Assembly: GCF_035046485.1 (NCBI RefSeq)
Contig: NC_085137.1
Span: 502,344,536 to 502,408,535, forward strand
DNA from: Aedes albopictus
Lineage: Eukaryota; Arthropoda; Insecta; Diptera; Culicidae
Reading direction: 5' to 3'
DNA: 64,000 bases
The position numbers and the translations under genes are program-made. The notes under the pieces were generated by a model. That model worked only from the letters and a program-made list of their open reading frames with translations. It did not search any database and was not told where the DNA came from. The stretch's first letter is position 1. The number at the start of each line of letters is the position of its first letter. Below are positions 30,359-42,143 of this stretch, in pieces.

Positions 30359-32181
30359 ATGTTTAATAGAGCTAAGCGTAATTCACAGTGGGAAGAATAT
30401 AAAAAGGCATTAACTCTGTATAACGTAGAAATAAGAAGGTCTAAACGTCAAAACTGGAGGCACACTTGTGAAAACATTGAAAGTACTCCAATAGTGGCTA
30501 GATTGCAAAAGGATTTTTCTAAAAATCATTGTAATGGACTTGGTACTCTTAAAAATTATAACGGATGTTTTACTTCTAACGCAAAAGAAACTTTGAACTT
30601 GATGATGCAAGTGCATTTTCCAGGATCTCTGTCAGTTTTGAGTAAAGAAGCAACCTCCCTGGATGTACATACTGGATCACAGAAGACCAGGTCAAACATG
30701 TCCAAGGGACCTAGTGAAATTGCTACAAGCACTGGGCAACAAATGACCAAGGCAAACATGCAAGATCTAGCAAATTGCATTTTTACTCAAGCAAGAGTTG
30801 AGTGGGCAGTACATGCATTTGAACCATATAAGTCACCAGGCACAGATGAGATTCGTCCAGTGATGATCCAGAAAAGCAAGGGAATATTGATTCCTTGTTT
30901 AACTGAAATGTTAAAGCTAGTTTGAGGTTAAACTATATCCCTAAGAACTGGCGACAAGTACGTGTTGTATTTATTCCTAAAGCTAATAAAAAGGATAAAA
31001 CTAATCCAAAATCCTTTAGACCCATTAGCCTTTCGTCATTCATGTTGAAAGTAATGGAAAAACTTATTGATGATTATATTAAATCAACATATTTAAAATC
31101 GATTCTACTAAACAAACACCAATTTGCTTACCAGCCAGGAAAATCAACAATAACGGCACTTCATACTCTAGTAACTGAAATTGAGAGGACTTTTGAAGCC
31201 AAGGAGATTATGTTGGCTACTTTTCTTGATATAGAAGGAGCATTTGACAAGGCTTCTCACAGTTCAATGAAGAATGTGATGAATAAACGTAGATTTGATA
31301 TAACTATTGTAAATTGAATAAGTGAAATGCTGCAAAAACGTGAAATAATAAGTAGCCATGGAAATTCAACAATTACAGTGAGAACCGTTAAAGGTTGTCC
31401 TCAAGGAGGTGTTCTTTCACCTCTTTTGTGGTCATTACTAGTAGATGAACTATTGTCAAACCTTGAAGAGCAAGGATTTGAAATAATTGGATTCGCAGAT
31501 GACATAGTCGTCATAGTTCGTGGTAAATTTGAAAAAGTTATTAGAGATAGAATGCAAAGTGCTCTAAATTTTACGTTAAGGTGGTGTAAAAATGAGGGGT
31601 TGTCCATAAATCCTCAAAAAACTGCTATTATTCCGTTTACACAAAGAAGGAAATGTAAAATTCCTGATATTTACTTGGGGGAAACTAAAATACTGCTTTG
31701 TCTAAAGGTAAAATATTTGGGAGTGATTCTCGATAGTAAACTCAACTGGAACACACACTTAGATCAAATAATAAGTAAGGCCATAAATGCCTTATGGATA
31801 AGTAAGAAAACATTTGGTAATAAATGGGGGCTTAGGCCAAAAATGATCCATTGGATTTATACGGCTATAGTAAGACCCAGAATAACATATGTAGCTTTAG
31901 TTTGGTGGCCAAGAACCAAAGTAAAGTATATTCAACAGAGGTTGGAGAAACTGCAAAGACTTGCTACTATTTCCATTACTGGAGCTATACGTAGTACGCC
32001 TTCAAAGGCGCTAGATGCAATACTAAATATGCTACCACTACATTTGTTTGTTCAATTAGAAGCTGAGAAAACCGCTCTAAGGTTGAGAAGAACCAGAAAT
32101 CTATTTTCTGGAGACCTTAGGGGTCATCTCAGTGTTCTGAAAGATTTTAAAATTAATTCTTTAATTAATCATGAAGATTGA
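30359..32181 (+). pseudogene. LOA-clade reverse transcriptase, frameshifted
   Basis: The linker frame (30359-30925, with KSPGTDEIRPVMIQ) loses a base near 30914 and continues in another frame from 30922 with NWRQVRVVFIPKANKKDKT (fingers), FRPISLSSFMLKVMEKLID, motif A (FLDIEGAFDKASH), motif B (GCPQGGVLSPLLWSLL), motif C (FADD, about 31496-31507), and KYLGVILDSKLNWNTHL. Stops: TGA at 30314-30316 upstream, where PWWN is usual in the family, TGA at 31315-31317, and TGA at 32179-32181. All could be TGG-to-TGA changes. Confidence 0.85.
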
Positions 32182-33027
32182 ATGAACAGGCAGTATAACT
32201 TTGAACGATTATTCAATGTAACATTTCCAAGTCGCACTGAGTGGGAATCAGGGGGGCCTAATATTCGGCCAGGCTCAGTGGTTTTTTTCACAGATGGCTC
32301 AAAAATAAATGACAGGGTTGGAGCTGGTGTCACTGTCCCTGGAATTAACATATCTATATCTATGGGTAGATGGCCAACTGTATTTCAAGCAGAAATACAG
32401 GCAATAATTGAATGTACTTCAATTTGTTTACGACGTAACTATAAGAATGCAAATATATGTATCTTCTCGGACAGCCAGGCTGCTCTTGAAGCGTTGAAAT
32501 CTTTCACATGCACTTCAAAATTAGTTTGGGAATGCATTCAATCACTACACGAGGTGGCTAAAAACAGCACTGTTAATCTATTCTGGGTACCTGGGCACTG
32601 TGGGATTCAAGGAAACGAAAAGGCGGATTTGTTAGCAAGACTTGGATCTTCAAAACCTTTCCTAGGTCCAGAACCATTTTGTGGGGCCTCAGAATGTACC
32701 CTCAAACTAGAACTGAAAAACTGGGAAAAGAATATGATAGAAGAAGTTTGGAAAAACACGGTAATAGCACGACAATCTAAAAGATTTATATCTCCGAACA
32801 AAAACATTACTCGAAACCTTCTGAGTTTGTCTAAAAAAGATCTGAATACTTTTTGTGGTTTAGTAACAGGTCACTGCTCAAGCAAATACTTCCTAGCAAG
32901 GTTATACAGTTTATTCGATCTGTCCCGAGCAGAGGAGAATATCAAGTTAATAACTACGAAATCACATAAGCTGTTTTTATATCTTGTTTTGTTGTTATTA
33001 AATTATCAAGGCATAGCTTTTCCATAA
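32182..33027 (+). pseudogene. LOA-clade RNase H domain
   Basis: In the same frame as the reverse transcriptase after the TGA at 32179-32181. Ribonuclease H1-type motifs are all present: VFFTDGSKIND (first Asp), FQAEIQAII (Glu), IFSDSQAALEAL (Asp), FWVPGHCGIQGNEKADLLAR (His and last Asp). The final 40-50 residues become hydrophobic and do not resemble the usual zinc-binding tail, so the true C-terminus is probably lost or replaced by foreign sequence. Confidence 0.8.
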
Positions 33028-33030
33028 CAA

Positions 33031-33250
33031 ATTTTTTTGGACAATCTTATTTTGTTATATTCAAGCTATTGATATACATTACCTAAATTACATTTAAATA
33101 ACATGTTTTGTTGAAGTACATGTTTAGTTATTGTTGTACTGTTGATCAACTTATCAACAATAATACAACAGTAACAAATTTTGAAATCACAGCAACAATT
33201 CGACGATTATGACCTATCCCTTTGTGTTGTTCCATTTTTGTATTCAGTGA
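33031..33250. other. AT-rich segment with a small inverted repeat
   Basis: GTTATTGTTGTACTGTTGAT around 33127 pairs with ATCAACAATAATACAACAGT around 33154 across a short loop, forming a hairpin of about 20 bp. It may be a tiny foldback element or LINE tail sequence. Confidence 0.45.
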
Positions 33251-33965
33251 AGAAGGAAAATTCTGTACGACTCCTTTTAAGAAATCCTTAAATAATTTTC
33301 GGATAAGCACTTGGAAGTTCTGCAGGAACCTTTCGATAAATCCCTGGAGAAGTCTTCAAGAGAACTCCTGGCGCAATTTTCTTAGAAATTCCGAAGGTAA
33401 TTCTTCTAAGCAATTATTAAAATTCTTGGCAGAATCTTTTGAAAAACTCCTGGAAAATCATTCGGAAAAACTCCTGGTGAAATCCTCAAAGAAATTTTCA
33501 GAGAAATCTTAAGATGACCTTCAGGACTAATGATCACAGGAAATTCTGAAGAAATCCTTGAAGGGATTCTATGCAGGATTTTGGAGGAATTTCTAGAAGA
33601 GTCTTTGAAAATCCATGAAAGATTCCATCGAAGAACTCTCGAAGAAATTTCTGGAACATTTTTGAAGTAATTTATGGAAAAGTTTATGACCAAATCTGTC
33701 GACGAATTTCTGGAGGAATTTTTTGACGAAGTCACTTGATAAACAAAAAAGGAGTTTTTGACGGAATCCTTAGAGAAATAAATAGAGGAATTTTAGAAAA
33801 AAAATATTTCAAAAATTTCTGGTGAAAGTCCTGTAGGAATCATCAGAGGAAGTTCAGGCATATTACAGCAAAATTCTTGGAGGAATTTTAGTAGAATCCA
33901 GGAGGAATATTCGACAATTCTTGAATCCAGGAAAAATCGGAGAAATTAAAACAAGGTTTCCAGAA
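33251..33965. repeat. Degenerate GGAATTCC array, purine-rich on plus
   Basis: Units such as GAAATTTCTGGAGGAATT and AAACTCCTGG spread through the block. Frames on both strands are repeat-derived. Confidence 0.65.
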
Positions 33966-34074
33966 AAGTAGTAATAATCTGTACAATATTTCCAATATCC
34001 CAAAAATTTTCTGCAAAACTGTTGAGCATTCTGAAAAATTCTTCAGTTTGCTGAAAAAAAAAACAAAACAAAAG

Positions 34075-34340
34075 TCACAAATTGCTATCGACGATCAAAC
34101 TTTTTCAAGTACACGTGTTGATTTCAAAACCGTGCTCCGAAAACCATTTAAGTAGAACAGTTTATGAATTACAGGTGGAAATCGAAGCTCGTCGATATTA
34201 TAGAAATTACTAAAGTTCGATTGTCTTGCGACTTCAAATCTCTTAGAATGAATTAAAAGCTGAACATTTGAAAATATTTCTTACGTCGGAGTGAACTTCA
34301 TGATATTAGCGGGTTTGTGGGACAAAGCGAATAGTTTTAT
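34075..34340 (+). repeat. Dispersed repeat, second copy at 3950-4240
   Basis: Shares TAAGTAGAACAGTTT, AATTAAAAGCTGAA and a GATATTAGCGGG(TTT) ending in the same order as the earlier copy. Unknown class. Confidence 0.45.
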
Positions 34341-34389
34341 ATAATAAGTATTATGACGGGCGCCACATGGGCATAACTGAGTCTAAATC

Positions 34390-34690
34390 ATTTGTCTATA
34401 AGAAATTCCTCTTGTGATATCTCCAGAGATTTTCCAAAGGATTTCATTAGGAATTTCTTTTGCAATATCATCAAAACATACTGCTAGGATTCCTTCAGAA
34501 ATTATTGCTGGGATTTTCCAAACAATTTCTGCAGTAGTTAGTCTTGGAACTCCTTCAAGTATTGCTGGAGGATTTTCAGCAGTAAATGCCTAAGGAATTC
34601 ATGCAAGACTTGCTGGTGAATTTCGCTACAAATTGCTGAGTGAATCTTAACAGCATTCTTGGAGTAATCTTAGCAAAAAATCGTCAGTAA
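34390..34690. repeat. Degenerate GGAATTCC array, pyrimidine-rich
   Basis: Words such as AGGAATTTCTTTTGC and GGATTCCTTCAG. Weakly conserved relative of the main arrays. Confidence 0.5.
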
Positions 34691-35185
34691 AATGTAAACA
34701 AACAAGTTTTCTTCGTCCCACGAAGGATAGGTACAAGTAAATGAGTGCGTAGATTTTCTGCATACGAAACTTAGTATTTCACAATCACAGAGAAAGATTA
34801 CTTCGCTGCACTGTGGTGGCGTATTATGATCTGGTGAGTAAAAATATCAATTCTAGAGCTACATCTGTCACAATTTAAACGTTTTCTGCTCAATCGTACT
34901 TTGAACACACAATTTGATTTGGATTACGAAGTATTTGATTGACTTTTTGAATAAACACCTTACGGTCATCATTTTTTTTTCACCATCCTAAGTAACATAG
35001 TGCCACGTAGAAGATGTGACGGGAATTGAATACAGGTTTTGCGCCAGATAGACATGGGCTAGACGGATATAGAATTCGAAGGACAATTATTCAATTCCTA
35101 CTCCAGTCGGTGAAAACTTCTCGTCAAACGGAAAATTCTCCACTGAACCACTGAGTGTTTCAGACGTTGTAGTGTCTTTTTTTAC
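34691..35185 (+). repeat. Spacer with dispersed repeat at 34980-35100
   Basis: The left part is unassigned. From about 34980 the sequence CATCCTAAGTAACATAGTGC, CACGTAGAAGATGTGACGGG and AGACATGGGCTAGACGG matches, in opposite orientation, the segment at 10231-10480. Confidence 0.55.
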
Positions 35186-35189
35186 GTAA

Positions 35190-37560
35190 TCGCCAAGAGA
35201 TTTCTTCAGATTGCTTTACGAGCTCTTTAAAAAAATCTATCAAAGATTCATTAGAATTTTTCCAAAGATTTCTTTAGTTTCTTACACATTACCTCAGATA
35301 TTTTGTGAGTAACTCCCCTGCAATTTCTCAAAAAAGTTTTTACGAAATTCTTGAATGGATTGCTTCAAAAATTCTTCTAGGAATAATTTAGAATTTAGAA
35401 AATTCTTAGTGGTCCATTCACAAATTCTTTAAAACATTCATATTGCTATATCGAAGGGATTATTTAGAAAACCATCCATGGACATTTTTAAAAACTTCAC
35501 CAAGGATGCCTGTACAAAATGCTCCAGGTACAGAAATCCAGCGATTCCTTGAGAAAAATCTTCCAAGGAATTTTAAAGAAATTCTACCAGGAATGCCTCC
35601 AGAGATTCCTGAGAATTACAATATTTTTTCAAAGTTTTCCACAACAAATTATCCTAAAAAAATAATTTACGAACTCATTTATACAACCTTCCTTGAATTC
35701 TGACCACTTCCTTTCCAAACTTTTCCAAAGGTTCTGAAATTGATCTATGGGTTGCTTTAGAAAAATTATCAGGATTTTTTGTTCAGAAAAAAATATTCCA
35801 TAGATTTCTTTGAAAGTTTTTTTAGAACATGTTCCATGGATTGCTTAAGAAATTCCTATAGAATTTCTTTCAAAATTTCCTTCATAGGATCCACTGGAAT
35901 TTTTTCATGGATTTTTCTAGAAAAGCTTCAGAAATTCCTAGATAAATTCTTTCAGAAATCCGCACGATAATTCTTTCAGAAAGTCATCCATAAGTTTTTT
36001 CATAACTGCTTCCTCCCGATTTTTTTTCAAGGATTTGTTTAGAATCCTTCAGAAATTTCGCCTCGGATTTGTCAAGATTTTTTTTCAAAGATTTTTCGAA
36101 AATGTTTCCAGGGGTATATTTCTAGAAAGTCTCTCAGAGATCCCTTCGGAAATACATATAGGTATTTCTTCAAAAGTTTTGAGATTTGTTTAGAAACCTC
36201 TCATGGGGCTTTATTGAAAACTAGTATGGGAATGTATCAAGGAATTTCGGCAAAGATTCATAGAAAATGCAGCAGATATTTCTCTAGAAATTCTTGCATT
36301 ATTACTTTCAGTGATTCAGGCGGGAATTCCTCCAGAGGTTCCTGAAGGAGTTCATATCAGGAATCTTATCAGGTATTCCTCGATGTATTTCCACAGGGAT
36401 TTCTTTAGTATTTTTGTTAAACATAACTTTGTTATTTCTCCATGGATTCTTAAAAATATCAAAAATAATGTCTATGAACTTCTTCAGGAATTCCTAGACA
36501 TATATAAAGTTGTTTTTTATGGATCCTTACTGAAGCTTATCAAGGTGGTATTCTTACAATAATTCTTCTAGCATCCAATTTTATAAAAAAAATCTCAATA
36601 AATTTTTCAATAAATTCCACTAAGAGTTTCCTAGAGCTATTTAAGATAGTTTTCCTGGAAAATCAAAAATCTCTTTTTAAATTCCTTCAAGAATTACCTT
36701 AGGATTTCTTCAGGTATTCCTATGGAGATTCATTAAAAAGTACAGTGATTTTACTGGAGATTTTTATAGAAATTTTTTCAGTGATTGTATCCAGAGACTT
36801 ATCCAGAATTTTAGAAATTTTTCCAGTAATTTCAGCAAAAATAATCTTTAAAAGTTCTTCTAGGAGTTTTTCAGATATTCCTCTACTTTTTTCAAATCCT
36901 TCGTAAATTCTTCCTAGGGTTCCTTCAAAAAACCCTTCGTTCAGGGATTCCTCACGACATTCCTACAAGTTATTGTTTTTAGAAATTGCTTTTGCGGTTT
37001 TCTCAGAAATATCTCGTAGGATTCCTTCAGAGATTCCTGCAGGAGTTGTTTTAGATATTCTTCCGAATATTTTTTAAAGAAGTTTTTCCAAAAATTGCAC
37101 AAAAGGAAGAATTTCTGATGGAATCTCTTCAAATTGTCTCCGGAAATTCCTGCAGAAATTGCCGAATGTGGAAATCTTGATGAATTTATTATTCAACTTC
37201 TGAAGGAATTGATTCATAAAAATCGCTGAAAAAAATCCAAAAGAAGAAATCCCACAGAAACAAAAATACATAGAGCAATTATTTTGAGAATTACTGAAGA
37301 AAACTATGAAAAAAATGATGTTTGGAGGAATCTTTTCAAGAATAACTGGAAGAACTGGAAACCCTGAAGAAAGTTTTGAATAAATCCAAAGCTATCCCTG
37401 GACAAATACCTAGCAAAATTTCTGGGAAAATTTCTGGAGGAACTTTCAGAAGAATCTGTAGAAGTATCGGGAAAAATTTATGGAGGAACATCAAGAATAA
37501 TATCTTGGGAAATTTGAAGAGGCATTTTCAAATCAGGCATTCGAGAATCCCTGTGTTAGA
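35190..37560. repeat. Long degenerate GGAATTCC array, polarity switch near 37.06 kb
   Basis: Highly eroded units (TTCCTTCAGGAATTCC, GGATTTTTC) dominate; the plus strand is pyrimidine-rich to about 37060 and purine-rich after it. It borders the RhoGEF gene and may lie in the intron following its DH-start exon. No exon was identified inside. Confidence 0.65.
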
Positions 37561-37764
37561 ATGGGATGTAACACCTGCAACTTCTCTGTCTAATTTCATA
37601 GCTTGCTGTCTTTTTTTCCGCATTGCTAAGATTTATTAATCCCCAAATTGGTCTCTTTTGGGCTGACTAGTTGTCATATCTTGTCCTAGAACTTGAGTAA
37701 CCAGCTCTGATTTTACTATGACAGCGCTGAGGTCGAGCAATATAAAAATTGCAAACGAACTTAC

Positions 37765-37860
37765 CTTCAAAATCGATCCCATTTCCGCCACGTAGATCCG
37801 TTCCGTCTCGAGCAGCTCGGCTAGCACGTGACCTCGTTTTAGCTTCCGCTCGTCCGAATC
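37765..37860 (-). CDS. RhoGEF gene, exon 3 of those seen: start of DH domain
   Basis: A 96-bp exon with exactly 32 codons in phase 0, preceded by a pyrimidine tract and AG and followed by the donor AAG|GTAAGT. It encodes DSDERKLKRGHVLAE, LLETERIYVAE and MGSILK. HVLxELLxTERxYVxE is the conserved opening (CR1) of Dbl-homology domains, which catalyse GDP release from Rho-family GTPases. The Glu in TER-Y-V-E-type CR1 is the position that contacts GTPase switch regions in this family (established knowledge). The rest of DH must follow in exons further left; none was recognised in the window. MCF2/DBS/PLEKHG4-type genes are the closest by appearance (inference). Confidence 0.85.
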
Positions 37861-38016
37861 CTACTCCGTCCGTTAAAAAACCGAATCGGCAGCCAGATGA
37901 AGTGTGCGACATTAGCGACGCGAACGAACAAAAGAACAAGAACATCAAACAGAGACCATTAGTGAGATGGCACACCATTTATCAACTTATAGACGTGTAC
38001 AATCGCGCAAAATTAC
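37861..38016 (-). other. Intron (156 bp) of the RhoGEF gene
   Basis: Bounded by GTAATT at the donor (38011-38016 complement) and TAG at the acceptor (37861-37863 complement). Phase 0. A pyrimidine run precedes the acceptor. Confidence 0.75.
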
Positions 38017-38136
38017 CGTTTGACTCTGCAGATTGAGATCACTGTCCGAGCTGGCGATGATGGTATCGCTGCTGATGGATATCCCCGAGTCCGGGGGTCC
38101 GTCGATGGAGCGGGGCCGCGACGAGAAGCTTTCGAT
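38017..38136 (-). CDS. RhoGEF gene, exon 2 of those seen
   Basis: A 120-bp exon with exactly 40 open codons, acceptor TTTTGGTGATAG| after a CCTTCCTCCTTTTTCC pyrimidine tract, donor ACG|GTAATT. The peptide begins IESFSSRPRSIDGPP, continues DSGISISSDTIIASSDSD and ends LNLQSQT. It is Ser/Asp-rich and probably a phosphorylatable linker ahead of the DH domain. The phase-0 ends match both neighbouring exons, which strongly supports one transcript. Confidence 0.8.
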
Positions 38137-39233
38137 CTATCACCAAAAGGAAAAAGGAGGAAGGAACAAAACAGAAGCGAGAGAAAATGGATTAGAAAAT
38201 TAAGTCTTTAGCGGTTCTGGGGTCCGACGCTTCTTCACTCTGTAGGTTGCGAAAAACTTCTTTTGCCGTCGCCCCGTGTTCAAGTCGAACGAAGCCACGG
38301 GGATGGGTGGGTTGGATACGCCATTAATCAGAAGAATCGGTTTGTAAAACATCCGAAGCCCATCAGGCTCGTTCTTTTGGCATAGGTTCCCGTCCGTAAC
38401 GGAACCTAATATTAGGTTTCGTTTTTCTATGAAGCCGATGCCGCTGGCTGTAGTTTTGCATAGAAATTGATTTGGTTTGGTCTATGATTGATGACTATAT
38501 GAAATGGGTATGCACCTTCTATTATCTACCGAAAAAAGTTAAAAGTGCGGTACTGCCGCAAATCGAAAGTTTCATCTGCATTTTAATCAAAATTGAATTT
38601 ATTTCACCTTTCTATCTCTTTTCGGATGATCTTTCAGCTGTCCTGGGAAAGTAATATAAGTTAAAGGTAAAATCAAGTGTCGACTTCATTTTACAAACCA
38701 AATTCCCTGACCTATCCAGTCTAAATCTTCCAGATTGAAGCACTTTTGAAAACTGCGAAATTGTAACTGGAAATCTGTGAAAGTTTCATGAAGTACCTAT
38801 GTAGTACTCTCCAAGCCATGGCGATTTGAGAAAGTTTCACATATAAAAATTTAAACACTTCAGAGATCGTTTTCTCAATGCCTACTCTTTGAAACTGCGA
38901 CTGACCTACGATTCACGGCACTGTGTAATTGGCCCAGAAGTAAGATTTAGTAGGCGGCTACCGAAAATTACCCTAAATTTCGCTCATACAAGCGAACATG
39001 GTCAGTCAGCGTGGCATCTCTCATATGGGAATCACCCACCATGACGTAGCATCGTACAGTCTTGTGCTGAGCTCCTATGCGTAAAGATTAAATTAACAAC
39101 CGATTTTGACAGCACTGCTGCGTGCGCAGCTCATTTTTACCTCATTATGGAAACGCAAGCCGGAAGAAAGTTCATACGTTTGCTTGAGGGATGAAAGAAA
39201 ACCATTGCGAAAATAAAAACCGGCTCTAATTAC
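38137..39233 (-). other. Intron (about 1.1 kb) of the RhoGEF gene
   Basis: Donor AAG|GTAATT at 39233 and acceptor TAG at 38137-38139, phase 0. Apart from the unassigned open frame at 38203-38481 it holds AT-rich sequence with nothing recognised. Confidence 0.7.
38203..38481 (-). other. Unassigned 93-codon open frame inside the RhoGEF intron
   Basis: Minus-strand frame open from after a TAG (38482-38484) to a TAA at 38200-38202. The first ATG in frame is at 38352, giving only 50 codons. The translation looks like ordinary protein, not low-complexity: segments include ASGIGFIEKRNLILGSVTDG, NEPDGLRMFYKPILLINGV and a basic C-terminus KKFFATYRVKKRRTPEPLKT. GC content is higher than in the surroundings. 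Splicing to the upstream exon in phase 0 at visible AG sites would not use this frame. It could be an exon of another gene, a retropseudogene or chance. Not recognised. Confidence 0.3.
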
Positions 39234-42143
39234 CTTACTGTTGTGGTTCGCCATTCCGCATTGGCAGAGTTGCGCTTTTCTCAGCATCACTCCGCCGCCT
39301 ACTCCTCCGTTGCAGTTACCACCACCATTACAACTCGACCCGACGCCTACTCCGTTTCCACTGCCATGACTAGCGCATCCGTTGCCACTGACAACAGAAC
39401 CGTTGCAGCCACCGATGTCGATCGAACTAATGATGCAGCTGTTGCTGCCCAGAGCAATACTTCTCCGCCGACAGCAGCAGCAACAGTTTCCTGCTCTATT
39501 GCAACATCCTCCACCGCCGCCTCCCGGGTCACCTTCGCCGCAGCCAATCGATTGACAGTTGTCCAGGTCTTCGAAATAGTTGTTGTTCCAAAACAAAGCC
39601 CCATCACACCCAAGCCGTATGCTGGTTTTCGACGTGTACCGGTGGTTCCCGCTGGAGTTTCCGTTACTACACGTTACACTCGACATGTTCGTTCCGTCAC
39701 TACAAACCGTGCTCCCAGTACTGACGGTGGACACAATCGACAACGGTTGTTTATTGTTGTCAGCGGGACTCAGCGACCTCTCACTCTGATCATAGTAGCC
39801 GTCGTCCTTGTCCGAGTCTCCACCGTTGGAACTCACCGTGGATGCGGCCGAACTGCCCCCTCCACTACTTCCACTGGCCGACGTTGAAATCAATGACACC
39901 GGCTCACTTATGCTGGTTGTACTTTTGTCCGATCCTTGGCTCGAAATGAATATCTTGATGCTGTTGTTTTCCTCGTTCTTGATTTTGTTGTTTATGTTAA
40001 CCTTATCATCGTACGATTTATTCTGCGGGTTGTTGTTCAGCTTGATGTTCCGTTGATTCTGTTGATTCCAGAACTTCTGCCTCGCCAACACAGTTTCCGT
40101 GATGTCCGCTATGGGCTCGATACACTTTTCGATTATCATTCGATTGGTTTCCAAATCGATCTCCTTGATCTTCGATGAAATCACTCGTACGTTCTCGCAA
40201 CTGTTGTTCAGCTTGTCGTTCAGCGCGTTGTTGAACAGAATTTCGCTGTCGCTATCGTTGATCACGATCGACGTACGTTTACCGCACAGAATCTCCGGTT
40301 CTTTCTCCTTGCACTTGCTGGCACTGCTTCCACAGCTCTTATGGCTCTCGGAGGATCCCGACTTCTTAGATCCACACGATGAACTGGACACCGTAGAAGC
40401 GGACGAGGACGAAGACGACGAGGACATCGGACAGTTAGAAAACTTACAATTCTTGTATCCACAAGTAGTCTTACTGCTCTTGGCACTCAGGGTACTCATG
40501 TCGTCATCATCGCTGAGTGTCCGCTCCAATGATTTGGACCGCATGCGGCAAAGATCCCGCTTCGGTTCCGGTTTGTGCTGCATCGAGCTTATCGTTGATC
40601 CGGGGCAGAAGTTGATCGTCTCCGTTGATCCCGTGCCGTTGTGACCGTCGATGATCCGACGAATTCGTTTGCTGATCGTGTCGTCCGATCCAATGGCCGC
40701 TATCGGTGAAGGCGTCGGTGGTGTTGACGCTGCTGCCAGAGAGAGGGCACTTTCTTCCGCTTTGTATCGAGCACTAAGGCGTTTGTGGACCAAGTATTTC
40801 TGCTGCTTCGCCGACATTTCATCGTTCTTGGCTTTGTTCTTTTCGAACCTGTGGACGTTCTCGCGTACGACGCCGGTGGTAGCTCCTATCACCGTAGGAG
40901 TTTGATTTTTAACCACAGTTTTTCGATTCAAAGCGATCACACTGCTGCTGTGCTGTCGCGATAGAAGTGGAGGCAGCGAAGGAAGCGAAGGAGGTGGATG
41001 AAGACCGGCGCCACTGCCACCGTCACCGATTCCTTTCGATTCCAGGAACAACTGATTTATCCGATGGATGTCGTTCATTGATCTATGGCGTGTAATCAGA
41101 TTCGTACTGGTATGGCTCTTTTGTAGTTTGAAACGGTTATGGGCTTCATGGAGCTGCTGCGGTTGTTGTTTGAAGGTGGTACTTTTTACCGATGGTGACG
41201 ATTGCAAATTTGTTTCCGGTGGTTTCTTGCCTGATTGATTTATCACTCGGAGCATACTGGGTCGGTTGGTGCGCAGATCCCAACTCAGGCGTTTATTGGA
41301 GTCTACTGGGTCCTGTTTGTGGTCAGGTTTTGGAGGTGGTGGACTCATCTCTCTCATACCAGGAGGTGGTCCTTTCTGACCATCTTTGTTGACCACTCCG
41401 TACAGTTTGTTATCTACGTAACGCTCGTAACTTCTGCTGTCGAAATAATACTGAACTGTTTCCAACTTGTTCTTCTTCTTACTGTCAAACAGAGCGTACT
41501 TCTTTTTCCCGTTCTTGGACTTCACATCGGTATCATTTATGTATTGCAACTTCGCCCCTATTTCGGCAATCGAATTATTCGACCCGAACCCGTTATGTTT
41601 CTTGTACACCAAATACTTCGATTTCGCTTCCTTCAGGTTAGGTGCCGACCCATTACCCGCACTACTCGTAAGGTTCACACTGCTGGTTGTCAACTGTTTC
41701 TTTATTGCATTTGCCACGTTACCCTTAGTCGGTGCACTCGCCGCCACCGTTCCTTTTGCAACCTTCTTATCGTCAGCTCCCTTCTTTTTCTCACTCCCCG
41801 CAACGCCATCGTTCTTCAAATTCACATAATTAACCTTCAGCAGTTCCATCTTGGGGACCTTCGAGAACATATCATCGTCAAGATGTTCCAGATCCCCCTC
41901 CCCCTTCTCCCCCTGTTGAAGAACCTTCCGTCCGGTATCCATCTTCGGTCCCACCGTCAAACCACCCATCCGGCCACTACTAGCGTTGCGATTATTCCGG
42001 AAAATCGGAATTCCTCTCCTCGGCGCATTTTCTGTTCCTCCAGGTCCAGGCCCCGGACCCGGGCCGGTCGCAGCCGGGGTCGGTGGAGGTGGAGGCTGCT
42101 GACCGGCGCCAGGTTGCTGTTGTCGACGGGTCTGGTGCATCAT
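39234..42143 (-). CDS. RhoGEF gene, first coding exon (970 codons)
   Basis: The start MMHQTRRQQQPGAGQ is chosen because an in-frame TGA lies only 24 bp upstream (42165-42167) and A is at -3. The exon gives a largely disordered N-terminal region: Pro/Gly-rich (residues about 10-40), a Lys-rich, possibly folded segment with KYLVYKKHNGFGSNNS and YYFDSRSYERYVDNKLYGVV (about 175-250), proline runs near 260-275, a Ser-rich tract near 590-620, Asn-rich stretches, and Gly/Cys-rich clusters (CCNRAGNCCCCCRRR) near 900. The frame would run 46 more codons to a stop at 39093, but a donor AGTAAG|GTAATT and the phase-0 match to the next exon argue for splicing at 39234. Long N-terminal disorder before DH is usual for insect RhoGEFs. 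Puratrophin-1-like is a guess. Confidence 0.85.

Larger units (their letters stand above)
30261..33030 (+). mobile_element. LOA-clade LINE with RNase H (Lian-like), 5'-truncated
   Basis: The copy begins inside the endonuclease-RT linker and runs through reverse transcriptase to an RNase H domain. The RT-RNase H order, GFADDIVVIV motif C and the (P)xWN-RLEHLRK linker are characteristic of the LOA clade, to which the Aedes element Lian belongs (established knowledge; clade call is inference). It abuts LINE 1 directly. It carries three in-frame TGA codons and one frameshift. After about 33000 the sequence becomes AT-rich and the 3' end is not resolved. Confidence 0.85.

Noticed and set aside
39093..39233. 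Extension of the RhoGEF first exon to the stop at 39093
   Set aside because: A consensus donor at 39233 joins in phase to two downstream exons that lead into a DH domain; the extension has no such support, though intron retention is possible.
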